Below, in pieces: positions 25,512 to 34,937 of a DNA stretch of 64,000 nt. The notes under the pieces are model-generated. The model searched no databases. It saw only the letters and a program-made list of their open reading frames with translations, and was not told the DNA's origin. Each line of letters opens with the position of its first letter. Position 1 is the first letter of the stretch. Source of the stretch: Streptomyces sp. NBC_01571 (lineage in GTDB: Bacteria; Actinomycetota; Actinomycetes; Streptomycetales; Streptomycetaceae); the NCBI RefSeq assembly GCF_026339875.1, contig NZ_JAPEPZ010000002.1, forward strand, positions 806,001-870,000, given 5' to 3'. The position numbers were made by a program, and so were the translations under genes.

Positions 25512-26669
25512 TCACGAATCCCACCGGTTCTCGGGGATCCGGGCCCGGACTCTCGCCCCTTCGTGCTGCAGCACGATCAGGGCCATGTCGTCGGCGAGCG
25601 GCCCGCCCGTGTGCGCCCGCAGGTCGGCGCCGAGCCTGCGCACGAGCGCATCCGGACGCTGATCGGCCCAAGCCGTCACCCGCTCCACGAGGGGGTAGAA
25701 GCTGCCCATGCAGTCCCGGGCCTCGGTGACTCCGTCCGTGTACAGCACCAGCCGGTCCCCCGGGGTGAAACGGAAGGTCAATGGGGCGTACTCCGTCTCC
25801 GTCAGTGCGCCAAGACCCAGCGGCGGAGCGGGGACGCTGACCTCCAGAGGCGTGACCTGCCTTCCGTGCAGCAGGAGCGGCGGCAGATGGCCGAAACTGA
25901 TCAGACGGGCACAGGACTGGTCGTCCGGGATCTCGAGCACGGCCGCCGTGACAAAGTGTTCACCAGGCCATCCGTCAGGATCCCCACGGTGCGACTGGCC
26001 CAGGTCCCAGGACACGTCGGACTCCAGCGCGGACGCGAGCGCGGACAGGGTGGACTGGCCGTGCGCGTTGAAGCGGAAGGCACCGAGGACGGTCTCGATG
26101 TCCCCGATGGCCCCGAGCCCCTTGCCGCGCGCATCCCCGATGATCAGCCGAGTGGTGCCAGGCGCGCGGACCAGTGCGTAGAGGTCTCCACCGATACGGG
26201 CTTCGGTCTGGGCGGCCACGTACGTCGACGCCAGGGACACCGATCCCGCGCGTCGCGGCAGTGGCCGCAGCAGCACGGACTGCGCGGCTTCCGAGACCTG
26301 GCGCACGATAGCCAGCTGACGCTGATGCTGCTCGCGCAGACGGGTGACGATCAGGAGCAGCGTCGAGAACAGCACCAGGGACAGCATCTGCACGAGTACG
26401 TTTTCGGTGGTCAGCGCGTGTCGCTCAGCTCCCGCGGCGGCCAGCGCCGCGAGGGCCAGCAGAGCGATGACGGCAGTACGGCGGGTGTCGGCGAAGGCGG
26501 CGGCGAGCGCGAGCGGGATGACCAGCAGATGGGCGAGGTGGATGTTCGGCGGCAGGAACCAGTCGGCCACCGGAACCGCCGCGATCAGCGTGGCCCACAG
26601 GGTCACCCATCGGTAACCCCGCCATTGGCTGGTTGCTCTAGGCGCCTGCAAAGGCGGTCTGCTCATCAT
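25512..26669 (-). CDS. Membrane-anchored SpoIIE/PP2C phosphatase
   Basis: A protein of 385 residues. Four hydrophobic segments fall within roughly residues 20-115 (VTLWATLIAAVPVADWFL, LLVIPLALAAAFA, LLALAALAAAG, LSLVLFSTLLLIV). After a linker (RLREQHQRQLAIVRQV) comes a SpoIIE-type PP2C domain from about residue 145, with ARIGGDLYAL, IGDARGKGLGA, YTDGVTEAR and LADDMALIVL. It would dephosphorylate an anti-anti-sigma protein at the membrane. ATG 26669 has GGGAG five bases upstream. It is one of three SpoIIE-type genes in this window and follows the PAS/GAF/SpoIIE gene on the same strand. Confidence 0.88.
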   Translation of the reverse strand: MMSRPPLQAPRATSQWRGYRWVTLWATLIAAVPVADWFLPPNIHLAHLLVIPLALAAAFADTRRTAVIALLALAALAAAGAERHALTTENVLVQMLSLVLFSTLLLIVTRLREQHQRQLAIVRQVSEAAQSVLLRPLPRRAGSVSLASTYVAAQTEARIGGDLYALVRAPGTTRLIIGDARGKGLGAIGDIETVLGAFRFNAHGQSTLSALASALESDVSWDLGQSHRGDPDGWPGEHFVTAAVLEIPDDQSCARLISFGHLPPLLLHGRQVTPLEVSVPAPPLGLGALTETEYAPLTFRFTPGDRLVLYTDGVTEARDCMGSFYPLVERVTAWADQRPDALVRRLGADLRAHTGGPLADDMALIVLQHEGARVRARIPENRWDS

Positions 26670-27054
26670 TGTTCTCCCAGGTTCGGCGCGCACGGCAATG
26701 AAGCGTCACCGCTCGGTTCGCACACCGAGATGCGTCACGGCACAGGGCACCGGGCAGAGCAGCCGTTCGTACATCCACAAACTGCTGTATCCGGCTGCTT
26801 CGGCCGTTCTGGCTGCTTCGACCAGGTAGCAGATCCACTCCCAATCTCTGGGGCGGACGAGGTCCGACTTTCACGAAACCTCCGACGCAGTAGCTGTGGT
26901 TTGGCGACAAGGTGGGAGGGCCGTATGGGACTTTCCACCCCCGATACCGGGCTGTCGCTGGCGTGGCGTGGGTCTGCTGTCTAGTTACGAGTGTCGGTCT
27001 TCTCCGAGCGTAGGCGCTGGCTTCCAAGCGCTGGAGATGGGCGGGGAAGTGGCT
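26670..27054. other. Intergenic, no gene seen
   Basis: About 385 bases between two SpoIIE phosphatase genes on the same strand. No coding frame or repeat was recognised; it presumably holds the promoter of the membrane-type gene. Confidence 0.4.
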
Positions 27055-29541
27055 TCACGCACTGGCCGGCAGTTGCTGATCAGCCCAGATGATTTTGCCG
27101 TCCGGGATGTGGCGGGTTCCCCATCGGCGGGACAGTTGAGTGATGAGGAAGAGGCCGCGGCCGTGTTCGTCGGTGGTGCGGGCCTGTCGCACAAGCGGGT
27201 GGCTGTGGCTGGCGTCGGAGACTTCGCAGGTCAGCATCGTGTGCCGGATGAGGCGCAGGCCGATCGTGTGGTCGCTGTTGCACTCGCCGTTGCCGTGGAT
27301 GAGCGCGTTGGTGAACAGTTCGCTGACGATCAGCTCTGTGGACTCGGCTAGGTGTTCCAGTCCCCACTGGGTCAGCTGCCGGGCAGCGAGAGTTCGGGCA
27401 CGGCTGACGACGGCGGGGACGCTGGGGAACTGCCAGGAGGCAACCTGGTCTGTGCTCAGCGAGCGGGTCCGTGCGAGAAGCAGAGTGGCATCGTCGCTCG
27501 GCGGCTTGGCCCGCAGTGTGTCGACCGTCGAAGCGCACAGATCGTCCAGCGTGAGGTCGGGCCGTGCGAGGGCCGCGCGCAAGCGGTTCATGCCGGCGCT
27601 GATGTCCTGGTGGCGGGTCTCGATCAGACCGTCGGTGTAGAGGGCGAGCACACTTCCTTCGGCGAGTTCCAACGTAACGGATTCGAAGGGGACCAGTCCG
27701 AGACCGAGCGGTGCTCCGGCGGGCAGGTCGGGGTAGGTGACGCGGCCGTGCGGGGCGATGACTGCGGGCGGAGGATGGCCGGCCCGTGCCATGGTGCAGG
27801 TGCGGGTGACCGGGTCGTAGACGGCATACAGGCACGTGGCGGCCATCATGGTGGTGTCCGGGCTCCGGGGGTCTTCCGCCTCGGTGAAGCGGATGACCTG
27901 CTCGTCGAGTCGGGACAGTACTTCGTCGGGAGGCATGTCCGTGTCCGCGAGGGTGTGCATGGCGGTGCGGAGTTGGCCCATTTTCGCCGCCGCGTTGATG
28001 CCGTGTCCGACCACGTCGCCGACGACCAGGGCGACGCGGGCGCCGGAGAGGGGGATCACGTCGAACCAGTCACCCCCGATGCCGTGGTGGCTGTCGGCCG
28101 GCAGGTAGCGCCAGGCCACATCAGCGGCGGAGCCGCCCGTGGGGCGGTGGGGGTGCAGCAGGCGCTGCAGGGCGAGAGCCGCGGAGCGTTCGCGCGCGTA
28201 TTGGCGGGCGTTGTCCAGGGCCAGTGCTGCCCAGCTGACGAGCTCCTCGGCCAGGAGCAGGTCGTCCTCCTCGAACGGCCTGGGGTCCTCGGTCCGCACG
28301 AAGACCTCGACGCCCAGCACTGCGCCCCGGGCATGGATTGGGACGACCATCAACGAGTGCATGGCGTGCTCGCGGATCTTCTTCGCCCGCGCCGGGTCGT
28401 GGTGGTCGAGCCATGTGCTCGGGGATGTGTCCAGCATCGGCTGGAAATGGGATTTCCCGGAGCGAAGGACGCCGGTGAAGGGCGAAGTGGGCGGGACGAA
28501 GACCGGCTCTCCGCGAGCGAACTGGGACTCCGGCGTTCCCGGGTGGATCGAGGCCAGGCCCGCACGGCGGAAGACGGGGATGCGCCCGTCCTGTGGGCCG
28601 AGATGGGCCAGGGGCTCCTCGCCGAGTGGGACTGACTCCGCCAGGTCGACGGTGGCGTAGTCCGCGAGGAACGGCACGGCGAGGTCGGCCAGTTCCTGCG
28701 CGGTCTGCATGACGTCCAAAGTGGTGCCGATGCGCCTGCTGGCTGCGCCAAGGATTGCCAGACGTTCTTGCGCCCGTCGGCTGTCGGTGGCGTCCACACT
28801 CACGACGCACACGCCCAGCGCGCGCCCCTGCGCGTCGTCGAGGCGGAAGTAGGACGCTGTCAATATGCGACTGCTTCCCTCCTTCGCCGGCAGGAAGGCC
28901 TGATAGTCCACGTTGATCGTCGGGTCGCCGCTCTCCAGCACCTGGTGCATCACCGCCTCCAGCGTTTCGGCCTCCGTTCCGGGCGCTGCCTCCGTCAGCC
29001 TGCGGCCCAGCCGCTTGGGGACAGGGATGCCGTCCTTTGAGCCCTGGGTGTCGTTTACCTGGATGCAGCGCAGGTGCGTGTCCCGTATGACGACACCGAT
29101 CGGCGGGCAGCTCTGCAGCGGCAGCGTAGCGAGGACCGGCTCCGCTCTTGTGGCCTCGGTCGGCCACGCGGGAAGCAGAACCTTGCCGGTCGCGCAGACC
29201 GCCCACCAGCCCTGGCCGTCCTGCCCGGACAGCGATGACACGCACAGGCGCACATCGACGCAGTGACCGTCGCGGTGGCGTACCTGCGCAAGGTCGGACC
29301 AGTTGCCCCGGAGGGTGCTCTCTTGTGCGGCTTGTGAAGCTTTTTCTCGGTCGCCAGCAGCCGCCAACAGGACACCGCCGGACCGCCCCACCGCCTCCGC
29401 AGCCGAGTAGCCCACGAGCCGCTGAGCGGTCTGCGACCATCCGACCACCGTCCCCTGCGTGTCGAGGAGAGCTATCGCTGGACAGACTGTCTCGATGGTC
29501 GCCTGAACCTCGGGGACTGCTGTCTCTGCGGAACTGCCCAT
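27055..29541 (-). CDS. PAS-PAS-GAF-SpoIIE-HATPase regulatory phosphatase/kinase
   Basis: A protein of 828 residues. PAS lies at about 1-110 (LLDTQGTVVGWSQTAQRLVGYSAAEAVGR) and a second PAS at about 150-265. GAF lies at about 280-455 and a SpoIIE phosphatase at about 460-680 (GGDWFDVIPL, VGDVVGHGINAA, YTDGLIETR, SDDATLLL). A C-terminal RsbW/SpoIIAB-like ATPase covers about 700-828, with SELFTNALIHGNGE (N-box) and DEHGRGLFLITQLS (G-box). One protein thus carries both an anti-sigma-type kinase and the opposing phosphatase. AGAAGGGAAGAG precedes ATG 29541. No sigma or anti-anti-sigma gene is adjacent. Confidence 0.9.
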   Translation of the reverse strand: MGSSAETAVPEVQATIETVCPAIALLDTQGTVVGWSQTAQRLVGYSAAEAVGRSGGVLLAAAGDREKASQAAQESTLRGNWSDLAQVRHRDGHCVDVRLCVSSLSGQDGQGWWAVCATGKVLLPAWPTEATRAEPVLATLPLQSCPPIGVVIRDTHLRCIQVNDTQGSKDGIPVPKRLGRRLTEAAPGTEAETLEAVMHQVLESGDPTINVDYQAFLPAKEGSSRILTASYFRLDDAQGRALGVCVVSVDATDSRRAQERLAILGAASRRIGTTLDVMQTAQELADLAVPFLADYATVDLAESVPLGEEPLAHLGPQDGRIPVFRRAGLASIHPGTPESQFARGEPVFVPPTSPFTGVLRSGKSHFQPMLDTSPSTWLDHHDPARAKKIREHAMHSLMVVPIHARGAVLGVEVFVRTEDPRPFEEDDLLLAEELVSWAALALDNARQYARERSAALALQRLLHPHRPTGGSAADVAWRYLPADSHHGIGGDWFDVIPLSGARVALVVGDVVGHGINAAAKMGQLRTAMHTLADTDMPPDEVLSRLDEQVIRFTEAEDPRSPDTTMMAATCLYAVYDPVTRTCTMARAGHPPPAVIAPHGRVTYPDLPAGAPLGLGLVPFESVTLELAEGSVLALYTDGLIETRHQDISAGMNRLRAALARPDLTLDDLCASTVDTLRAKPPSDDATLLLARTRSLSTDQVASWQFPSVPAVVSRARTLAARQLTQWGLEHLAESTELIVSELFTNALIHGNGECNSDHTIGLRLIRHTMLTCEVSDASHSHPLVRQARTTDEHGRGLFLITQLSRRWGTRHIPDGKIIWADQQLPASA

Positions 29542-30182
29542 GGCTCTTCCCTTCTATCTCCCCCCGGCGACGCGGTCCAGCTGATCAGCTGTCTGGTGGA
29601 TGGATAGGTTCAGGGCAGGAATGATCGAGCTCCGGGCAGGGCATGCCACAGCCCATTCACCCGGCCGCCGGCGGTGGCTGCGGTGGTGGTCTCGGCCCGT
29701 AAGGCGTGCTCCGGCGGGACCCATGTCGGTGCCTGGGCTGCGGCCAACGGCCGTCGGCTGACACCGATGTGCGGCAACACGGCCGTCCGGTGGCCCCTCG
29801 CTTGCACTCACCCGTACCTCACACGTCAGCCAGCGACCGCAGCCAGGCCCCCAGGGCAGCCCGCCAGGCGGCTCATGGCCTGAAGTCGGCAGTCCAGACG
29901 GCGCCTGTGCTCGGAATGCGCTGCGGGCTTCCGTGCGCTTCGTTCGTACTCATGCGCGCAAGGCTACGCATCCAGTGACGCTGAAGGATGGGTCCATTTC
30001 TATGAAAAATTCCCAGACCAATTCCGGACAAAGCAAGATCGCGATCGACGAAGCTGGGACACCATCCCGCTCCCGACTGTGGCGCTCCGAGCCTGCGACG
30101 CGGGGCTCCGGCTTCGCCGGCAGACTGAGGCGGTCCTGGTCGATCGCGGCGAAGGCCTGCAGCTGGCGCACGCGGCGCGGGC
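29542..30182. other. No recognisable gene
   Basis: About 640 bases between the start of the large phosphatase and the IS3 remnant. Several short frames overlap without motifs. The stretch near 29985-30030 is AT-rich for this DNA. Confidence 0.35.
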
Positions 30183-30495
30183 CTACTGCCCGGCCCGCCA
30201 GGCATAGAAGAAGGAGGAGCGGGCCAAGTTCAGCAGCCGGCACAGGAGGGCGACGTTGTGGGTGGTCTTCTCCGCCTCGATGAACGCATACACCGCGCTC
30301 ACCGATCGCTCTCCTTCGCGAAGAAGACCGCCTTTCGCAGCACCTCAATGGTCTCGGCCTGCTCGCGGGCCAGCCTGGGCAATCGGCGCAGCTCCTCCCG
30401 CTCCGCCGTCGTCAGCTCGCCCGGCACGCCTTGACCCCGATCGGCCTGATCCTGCCTGACCCAGTTCCACAGCCACTCGGCGCTGACCCCGAGTT
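30183..30495 (-). pseudogene. IS3-family remnant: orfA 3' end and orfB 5' end
   Basis: The orfA tail (about 30299-30490) reads GVSAEWLWNWVRQDQADRG and ends EVLRKAVFFAKESDR. The orfB start at GTG 30302, overlapping the orfA stop, reads VSAVYAFIEAEKTTHNVALL and LCRLLNLARSSF, ending at a stop at 30183. These are the characteristic junction sequences of an IS3 element of the IS150 or IS407 kind. Only about 300 bases remain, so it is inactive. It differs from the intact IS3 at 18.9 kb. Confidence 0.8.
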
Positions 30496-31694
30496 CTACC
30501 GACGGGCGGGGCCGCCGTCGACCGGGATCCGGTAGAGCACGTAGGGCTTGCGCCGAAGGTCGACGCCGGCGTTGTATGCAGCCTGCCGGTTCAGCTGATT
30601 GGCCATCACGTACAGGTTCCGGTCTTAGCCGATCGACAAGGTGTCCAGCCAGATCAGCCGGTTGTCGTGGACCAGGGTGCGGAATCGCCCGTCGGTGTGG
30701 CGAAAGACGAGCGCGTTGTGCTCGATGTCGCCTCCGTACACGCGGCCCGCGCTGTCCGTCTCCAGCCCGTCGGACATCCCTTTCGTGCCGAGATTGCGAA
30801 CGGTCTTCGCGATCTTGGAATCCGCTACCCGGCGGTCGGTCAGACCGCTCGTCGGCACGGAATACAAGGTGCGGCTGGACAGGGGGCAGTAGTAGAGGGT
30901 CTTGCCGTCCGGGCTCAGGGCGATGCCGTCCGACCCGATGTTGATGGAGCTGGTGGGACCGTGTGCCGGCCGGTTGAGCATCCGCTTCCCGTCGTTGATG
31001 GGAACGAAGTCGGGCCCCGGGCGTACCGAGGGCGCGTTGTTCAGCCGGCGCCAGGATGTCCCCGACGCCAGATCCACGACGATCAGTCCGTTGGGGCCGT
31101 CCGGGGAGGCGTCCGTGAGGTAGGCGGTGCCCGCCTTGCCACGGGTGAGGTCGAGTCGCACATCGTTCACGAAACTGCGGGGGCCGGCGACCTGACGGGG
31201 CGGCAGGATGGTCCGGATGACCTTGTTGGCGCGCAGGTCTATGGCGACGAGTTTGGGCCCGCCCACTGGTGCGTTGCCGAACTGGATGCGCCCGGTGTCC
31301 ACGACCCACAGCCTGTCGGCGGCGTCGACGACGACGCTCTGCACCCCCAGGAAGTGATGCGCGGGTCGCGTGTGTCGGCGGTGTTGATCTCGCGGTTCGG
31401 GTAGGGGACGGTTTTCCCCTTGCGCACTTCGGCAACCGAGTACTGCACCTCGTCGCCCCAGCGGGGGAAGTTCACGAACACCCGGCCGGTGCGTGAGACG
31501 CTCACTCCTGTGGGCATTGCCCCATTGAATTTCGCGACAGGCTGCAGGCGTTGCTGGTTCTGCGCGGGTGCGCCGGCCGGTTCCCTGGAATCGGACGGCG
31601 AGCTCACCAGGGAGGTCTGGGTAGCGCTGCCCCCGATACAGAGGGCCGCCACCAGGGCGACGACGCCGCCGCTCGGTATCTTTCTCCCAGTCAC
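30496..31694 (-). pseudogene. MRJP/Yellow-like secreted beta-propeller protein, broken
   Basis: From GTG 31694 a signal peptide (SGGVVALVAALCIGGSATQT) leads into MPTGVSVSRTGRVFVNFPRW. This is the opening of bacterial proteins related to major royal jelly / L-dopachrome tautomerase proteins. Near 31345 the frame changes and FLGVQSVVVDAADRLWVVDTG, FVNDVRLDL and SDGIALSPDGKTLYYCPLSSRTLYSV continue. A stop at 30625 then interrupts LDTLSIG, after which NLYVMANQLNRQAA and YVLYRIPV run to TAG at 30496-30498. One frameshift and one premature stop make it a pseudogene. The IS3 remnant lies directly behind it. Confidence 0.78.
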
Positions 31695-31920
31695 GTCCTG
31701 CTCCTGTTCCGAGATTCCAAGGGCTGTCCCGTAACTGATCTTTGGCACGAGAGTGGTCGGCTGAGATCGGATCCTGGGTCCCACCCTTTGGAAGAGGCGC
31801 CGACCTCGGTTCACCCCTGTGACCGCACGACACAGCAGCGGATGGCAGGGGCCGTCCTCCCGGCAACGTGTGGATCCACCCGCCCGGGGAGATGAGCAGG
31901 GCTCCTGTTATCGTGCGCCG

Positions 31921-32352
31921 ATGTCAACGATCAAGCAGTTCCAAGTGACCTTCGACTGCGCGGAACCTGCGCGCCTCGCCGCCTTCTGGTGCGAGGTGCT
32001 GGGGTACGTCGTACCGACAGTCCCGGAGGGCTTTGCCACGTGGGAGGAGTACCACCACTCGCTGCCGCCTGAGGAGGAGGTCTACTTCGCGTGCGCTGAT
32101 CCCTCGAGTGTGGGTCCGCGCGTGCTCTTCCAGCGAGTTCCCGAACGCAAGGTCGTCAAGAACCGGGTGCATCTTGATGTGCGGGTCGGCACAGGGCTCG
32201 TGGGTGACGAGCGCCTGGCCACACTCGAGGCCGAATGCGCACGGCTGATGGCGCTCGGCGCGAAACACGTGCTGACGCAGCGCGCCGATGGCGTCAACGA
32301 GTCCTGCATCACGATGCAGGACATCGAGGGCAACGAGTTCTGTCTCGCCTGA
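31921..32352 (+). CDS. VOC-superfamily (glyoxalase-like) protein
   Basis: A protein of 143 residues with two beta-alpha-beta-beta-beta units of the vicinal oxygen chelate fold: FQVTFDCAEPARLAAFWCEVLGY, then VLFQRVPERKVVKNRVHLDVRV, and ITMQDIEGNEFCLA at the end. Related Streptomyces proteins are annotated as glyoxalase/bleomycin-resistance/dioxygenase family without known substrate. A histidine (VHLDV) and a glutamate (NEFC) at the usual metal positions are present. The ribosome-binding site is weak, so the ATG at 31921 is the most likely but not certain start. Confidence 0.85.
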   Translation: MSTIKQFQVTFDCAEPARLAAFWCEVLGYVVPTVPEGFATWEEYHHSLPPEEEVYFACADPSSVGPRVLFQRVPERKVVKNRVHLDVRVGTGLVGDERLATLEAECARLMALGAKHVLTQRADGVNESCITMQDIEGNEFCLA

Positions 32353-32420
32353 TTCTCCTCCGAGACTGCGAGAGGGGAGCCGTCTCCCGGGGACCTCTCA
32401 GGTCTCGTATGCGGCAGAAG

Positions 32421-33199
32421 CTATCCCGTGAGAGCGAGGTTGTGCAGTCGGGCGATGCCGAGCATGGCGTGTCGGACCCCTTGGCCCTTGAGACGGCAGT
32501 CGCGGAGGATCTTCCAGGTCTTCATGCGGGCGAAGACGTGCTCGACGCGGGCCCGGACCTGTTCGTGCGAGCGATTGTGCTCGCGCTTCCAGCCCGGCAA
32601 CTCTTCGCCCGGGGTGCGGCGATGGGCATGAGGAGGCCGGTGCCCGGGTAGCTGCCGCCGGCCTTCGTGAGGGTCCTGCCCACGGCGGCCTTCGCGCCAG
32701 AGTCCTCCAATGCCCGGCAGTCGTTGCGATTGCCGGGCAAAGGCTCACCGACCACAACGACCAGGCGGGTATCCGCGTCAATGACGACCTGGTGGTTGGT
32801 GGAGTACCGGTAGTTCTTTGACTGTTCAGCGATGCTGTGGTCCCGGGTAGGCACCAGGGAGCCGTCGACTACCAGCACGGTGTCCTTGGCGAACCGGCGC
32901 CGAGGCTGGAATGCGATGAGCGGGCCGAGCTGGTCGATGATGCGGTCGGCCGCCGACTTCGAGATGCCAAACAATGGGGCAAGTTGGCGCATCGTCAGGT
33001 TCGTGCGCCAGTAAGCGACTGCCAACAGCACCCGGTCCTCCAGCGGCAGACCCCACGGCCGCCCCTGGCCCGGGGAGCTGGCGCCCTCGCGGCGAAGCGC
33101 GGTCACCAACTTGCCGAAGACGCGCGGGCTCAGCCCGGTAAACGGGGCTATCCAGGACGGTTCCGACGCCGTGATCACACCTGACACGATCAAGATCAT
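32421..33199 (-). pseudogene. IS5-type (DDE_Tnp_4) transposase with frameshift
   Basis: From 33199 the frame reads FTGLSPRVFGKLVTALRREG, LPLEDRVLLAVAYWRTNLTMRQLAPLFGISKSAADRII and VLVVDGSLVPTRDHS. It continues with STNHQVVIDADTRLVVVVG, the first part of a DDE_Tnp_4 transposase. Near 32610 the frame changes, and EHNRSHEQVRARVEHVFARMKTWKIL and LGIARLHNLAL complete it in another frame, ending in TAG at 32421-32423. The element is thus disabled. The right side ends close to 33226 in GGGACAACCC, directly next to the IS4 insertion. Confidence 0.85.
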
Positions 33200-33249
33200 T
33201 GCGGGGCGAGGTCACTTACGGGACAACCCTTAGGGACAATGCCGTTGCT

Positions 33250-33465
33250 TTACGGGTCTGGGTCGGGTGGTGGAGGTCGTTTGATGCGGATGGCTTGGGT
33301 GCCGGCGCGGGTGGGTTGGGGCCAGGTTTGATGTTCAGGCCGCTTGAGCCAGTAGTTGGACATCTTGCGCTTGATGACGCGGGGCTGGCTGCGAAGCCGT
33401 CTGGCGGGCAGGAGTCTTTCCAGCAGGTCTTCTTGGAGTACTTGCAATGCTCGGACCAGGAGCTC
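33250..33465 (-). other. Out-of-frame C-terminal tail of the IS4 transposase
   Basis: Right after the TGA of the main frame, the next frame reads LVRALQVLQEDLLERLLPARR, then PRVIKRKMSNYWLKR, ending in TAA at 33250-33252. PRVIKRKMSN is a recognisable C-terminal signature of such transposases. The junction is TTTTTCCCCCTGA. It could be a frameshift mutation or a +1 recoding site. Confidence 0.7.
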
Positions 33466-34654
33466 AGGGGGAAAAACCGCCCGGGGTGACGGTCACACTA
33501 CGCCGGGCGGAACGCAGAGTTTCGGTGAAAGAGATGCGGTCCGGGTCGAGTTGGCGGGTGGCTGCGGTTCTCAGCATCAGTTCCCGCAGCGCATGGTGGA
33601 CCAGGAGATGAGCCCAGATCTGTTGGAGGACACCGTCAGGCGTTCTGCTGCTGAGGACCACTTTCGCACCGCGTTGGAAGGTCTTGATCTCGGCGAAGAC
33701 GGACTCGATCTCCCACCGCTCGCGATAGAGAGCGGCCAGCTGCCGGGCTGGATAGCGGCGGGCATCCAACAGCGTGGTGACCAGGCGAAAGTTGTTGTTT
33801 GCCGCCGCGTCCTTGCCGATGCCTTTGAGCTGGTAGGCCAGGACGCGGACCTGCACCGGATCTCGTTTCGCAGGGTCGGTGCCGGCGTGAATGCTGGAGA
33901 GCCATGATCCATCACGCAATAGCTTGTTCACGGGCAGGACGCGGTTGGCCGGCACCCGCCAGAGCAGGTCGGCGCCACTGTCGGTGAAGGCCCGCCACAG
34001 CGGGACGCCAAGAAACTCGCGGTCGGCCAGGACCAGCTGGCCCGCACTGCAGGACCGGGGTAGACGGCCGACGAGGGTGACTTCACCAGTCCGGCAGCCG
34101 GCGAGTTCCGCATCCAGCACCGCATGACTGCCCACCTCCACCAACGCCGCCATCCGCACCTGGACAAACGCACTGCGCTTCGCGCCGCGGCCGCTGCCAG
34201 GACGGCCGAACGCGGCCTGGTTGGCCTCCGTGTCCGCGACGTCCCAGCAGGTCCCGTCGACGGCCACAACCCGCAGGCCCCGCCAGAACGCGCCAGGCGT
34301 CGACTCATCGGCCATCGGCTTCGGACTCGCCGCGAACAGCACCTGCAGCGGTTCGAAGCCCAGTCGCTGCCGAGCTCTGAACAGCGAAGACTTCGCCGGA
34401 ACATGCCAGTCGCCCAGCAGTCCCAGCCCCCGCAGACCCGCGACCAGATGCCGCATGACCTCGAGATAAGGAGCCGGCGAAAACAACGCCAGCCCCAGAA
34501 CGAAATACACCACCAACCGCGCAGGAAGCAGCCGTCTACGCTGCTCTGAACGCCCACACGCGGCTACCACCCGGTCCACCAACCCCGGCGGATACACCCA
34601 CGTCAGCAGACCAAGACCCGATAAGTCCGACGCACTCGACGCCACCCCAACCAC
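33464..34654 (-). CDS. IS4-family transposase, main frame
   Basis: 396 residues in this frame. The N-terminal DUF4372-like part reads LVDRVVAACGRSEQRRRLLPARLVVYFVLGLALFS. The DDE core shows AVDGTCWDVADTEAN (first Asp), QLVLADREFLGVPLWRAF (second Asp) and YRERWEIESVFAEIKTF, with the Glu in the YREK-like signature typical of IS4. The frame closes at 33464 in VTVTPGGFSP, but the usual C-terminal tail lies one frame away downstream. A +1 shift at the T5C5 run before the stop would restore it. Whether it is active is uncertain. Confidence 0.88.
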   Translation of the reverse strand: MVGVASSASDLSGLGLLTWVYPPGLVDRVVAACGRSEQRRRLLPARLVVYFVLGLALFSPAPYLEVMRHLVAGLRGLGLLGDWHVPAKSSLFRARQRLGFEPLQVLFAASPKPMADESTPGAFWRGLRVVAVDGTCWDVADTEANQAAFGRPGSGRGAKRSAFVQVRMAALVEVGSHAVLDAELAGCRTGEVTLVGRLPRSCSAGQLVLADREFLGVPLWRAFTDSGADLLWRVPANRVLPVNKLLRDGSWLSSIHAGTDPAKRDPVQVRVLAYQLKGIGKDAAANNNFRLVTTLLDARRYPARQLAALYRERWEIESVFAEIKTFQRGAKVVLSSRTPDGVLQQIWAHLLVHHALRELMLRTAATRQLDPDRISFTETLRSARRSVTVTPGGFSP

Positions 34655-34937
34655 CCCCGGGACCCACTGCCAACTAGCCTACGCCCACGCCAAAAGCAAC
34701 GGCATTGCCCTTAGGGACGAGAATTTCCGGGCAATTGATCCGCCTTTTCATTTGCGGTCACGAGAACGGCCATGAGACCCATACGAACCTATGGCCGATG
34801 AACGGGGATCGCAACCGGGAATATTTTCGTTCCGGCCGGCGGAGACGGGCATGCAAACACACTCGGCGTCTGTTCCGGCACTCTCCGGAATTCACGGAAT
34901 CGGATGATAACGCGCAGTCGCATCCGGCGCAAAAGGT

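Larger units (their letters stand above)
33237..34707 (-). mobile_element. IS4-family insertion sequence, both ends and target duplication present
   Basis: The element is 1,471 bp. Inverted repeats read inward as CAATGCCGTTGCTTTACGG (left) and CAATGCCGTTGCTTTTGGC (right). With the flanking 10-bp duplication both boundaries are fixed to the base. It carries one transposase gene whose last part is out of frame. Confidence 0.92.
33227..34717. repeat. 10-bp target duplications CCCTTAGGGA flanking the IS4 element
   Basis: CCCTTAGGGA is present at 33227-33236 and again at 34708-34717, immediately outside the inverted repeats of the IS4 element. A target duplication of about 10 bp is normal for IS4-family elements. 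The duplicated site is itself a perfect palindrome. Confidence 0.9.
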
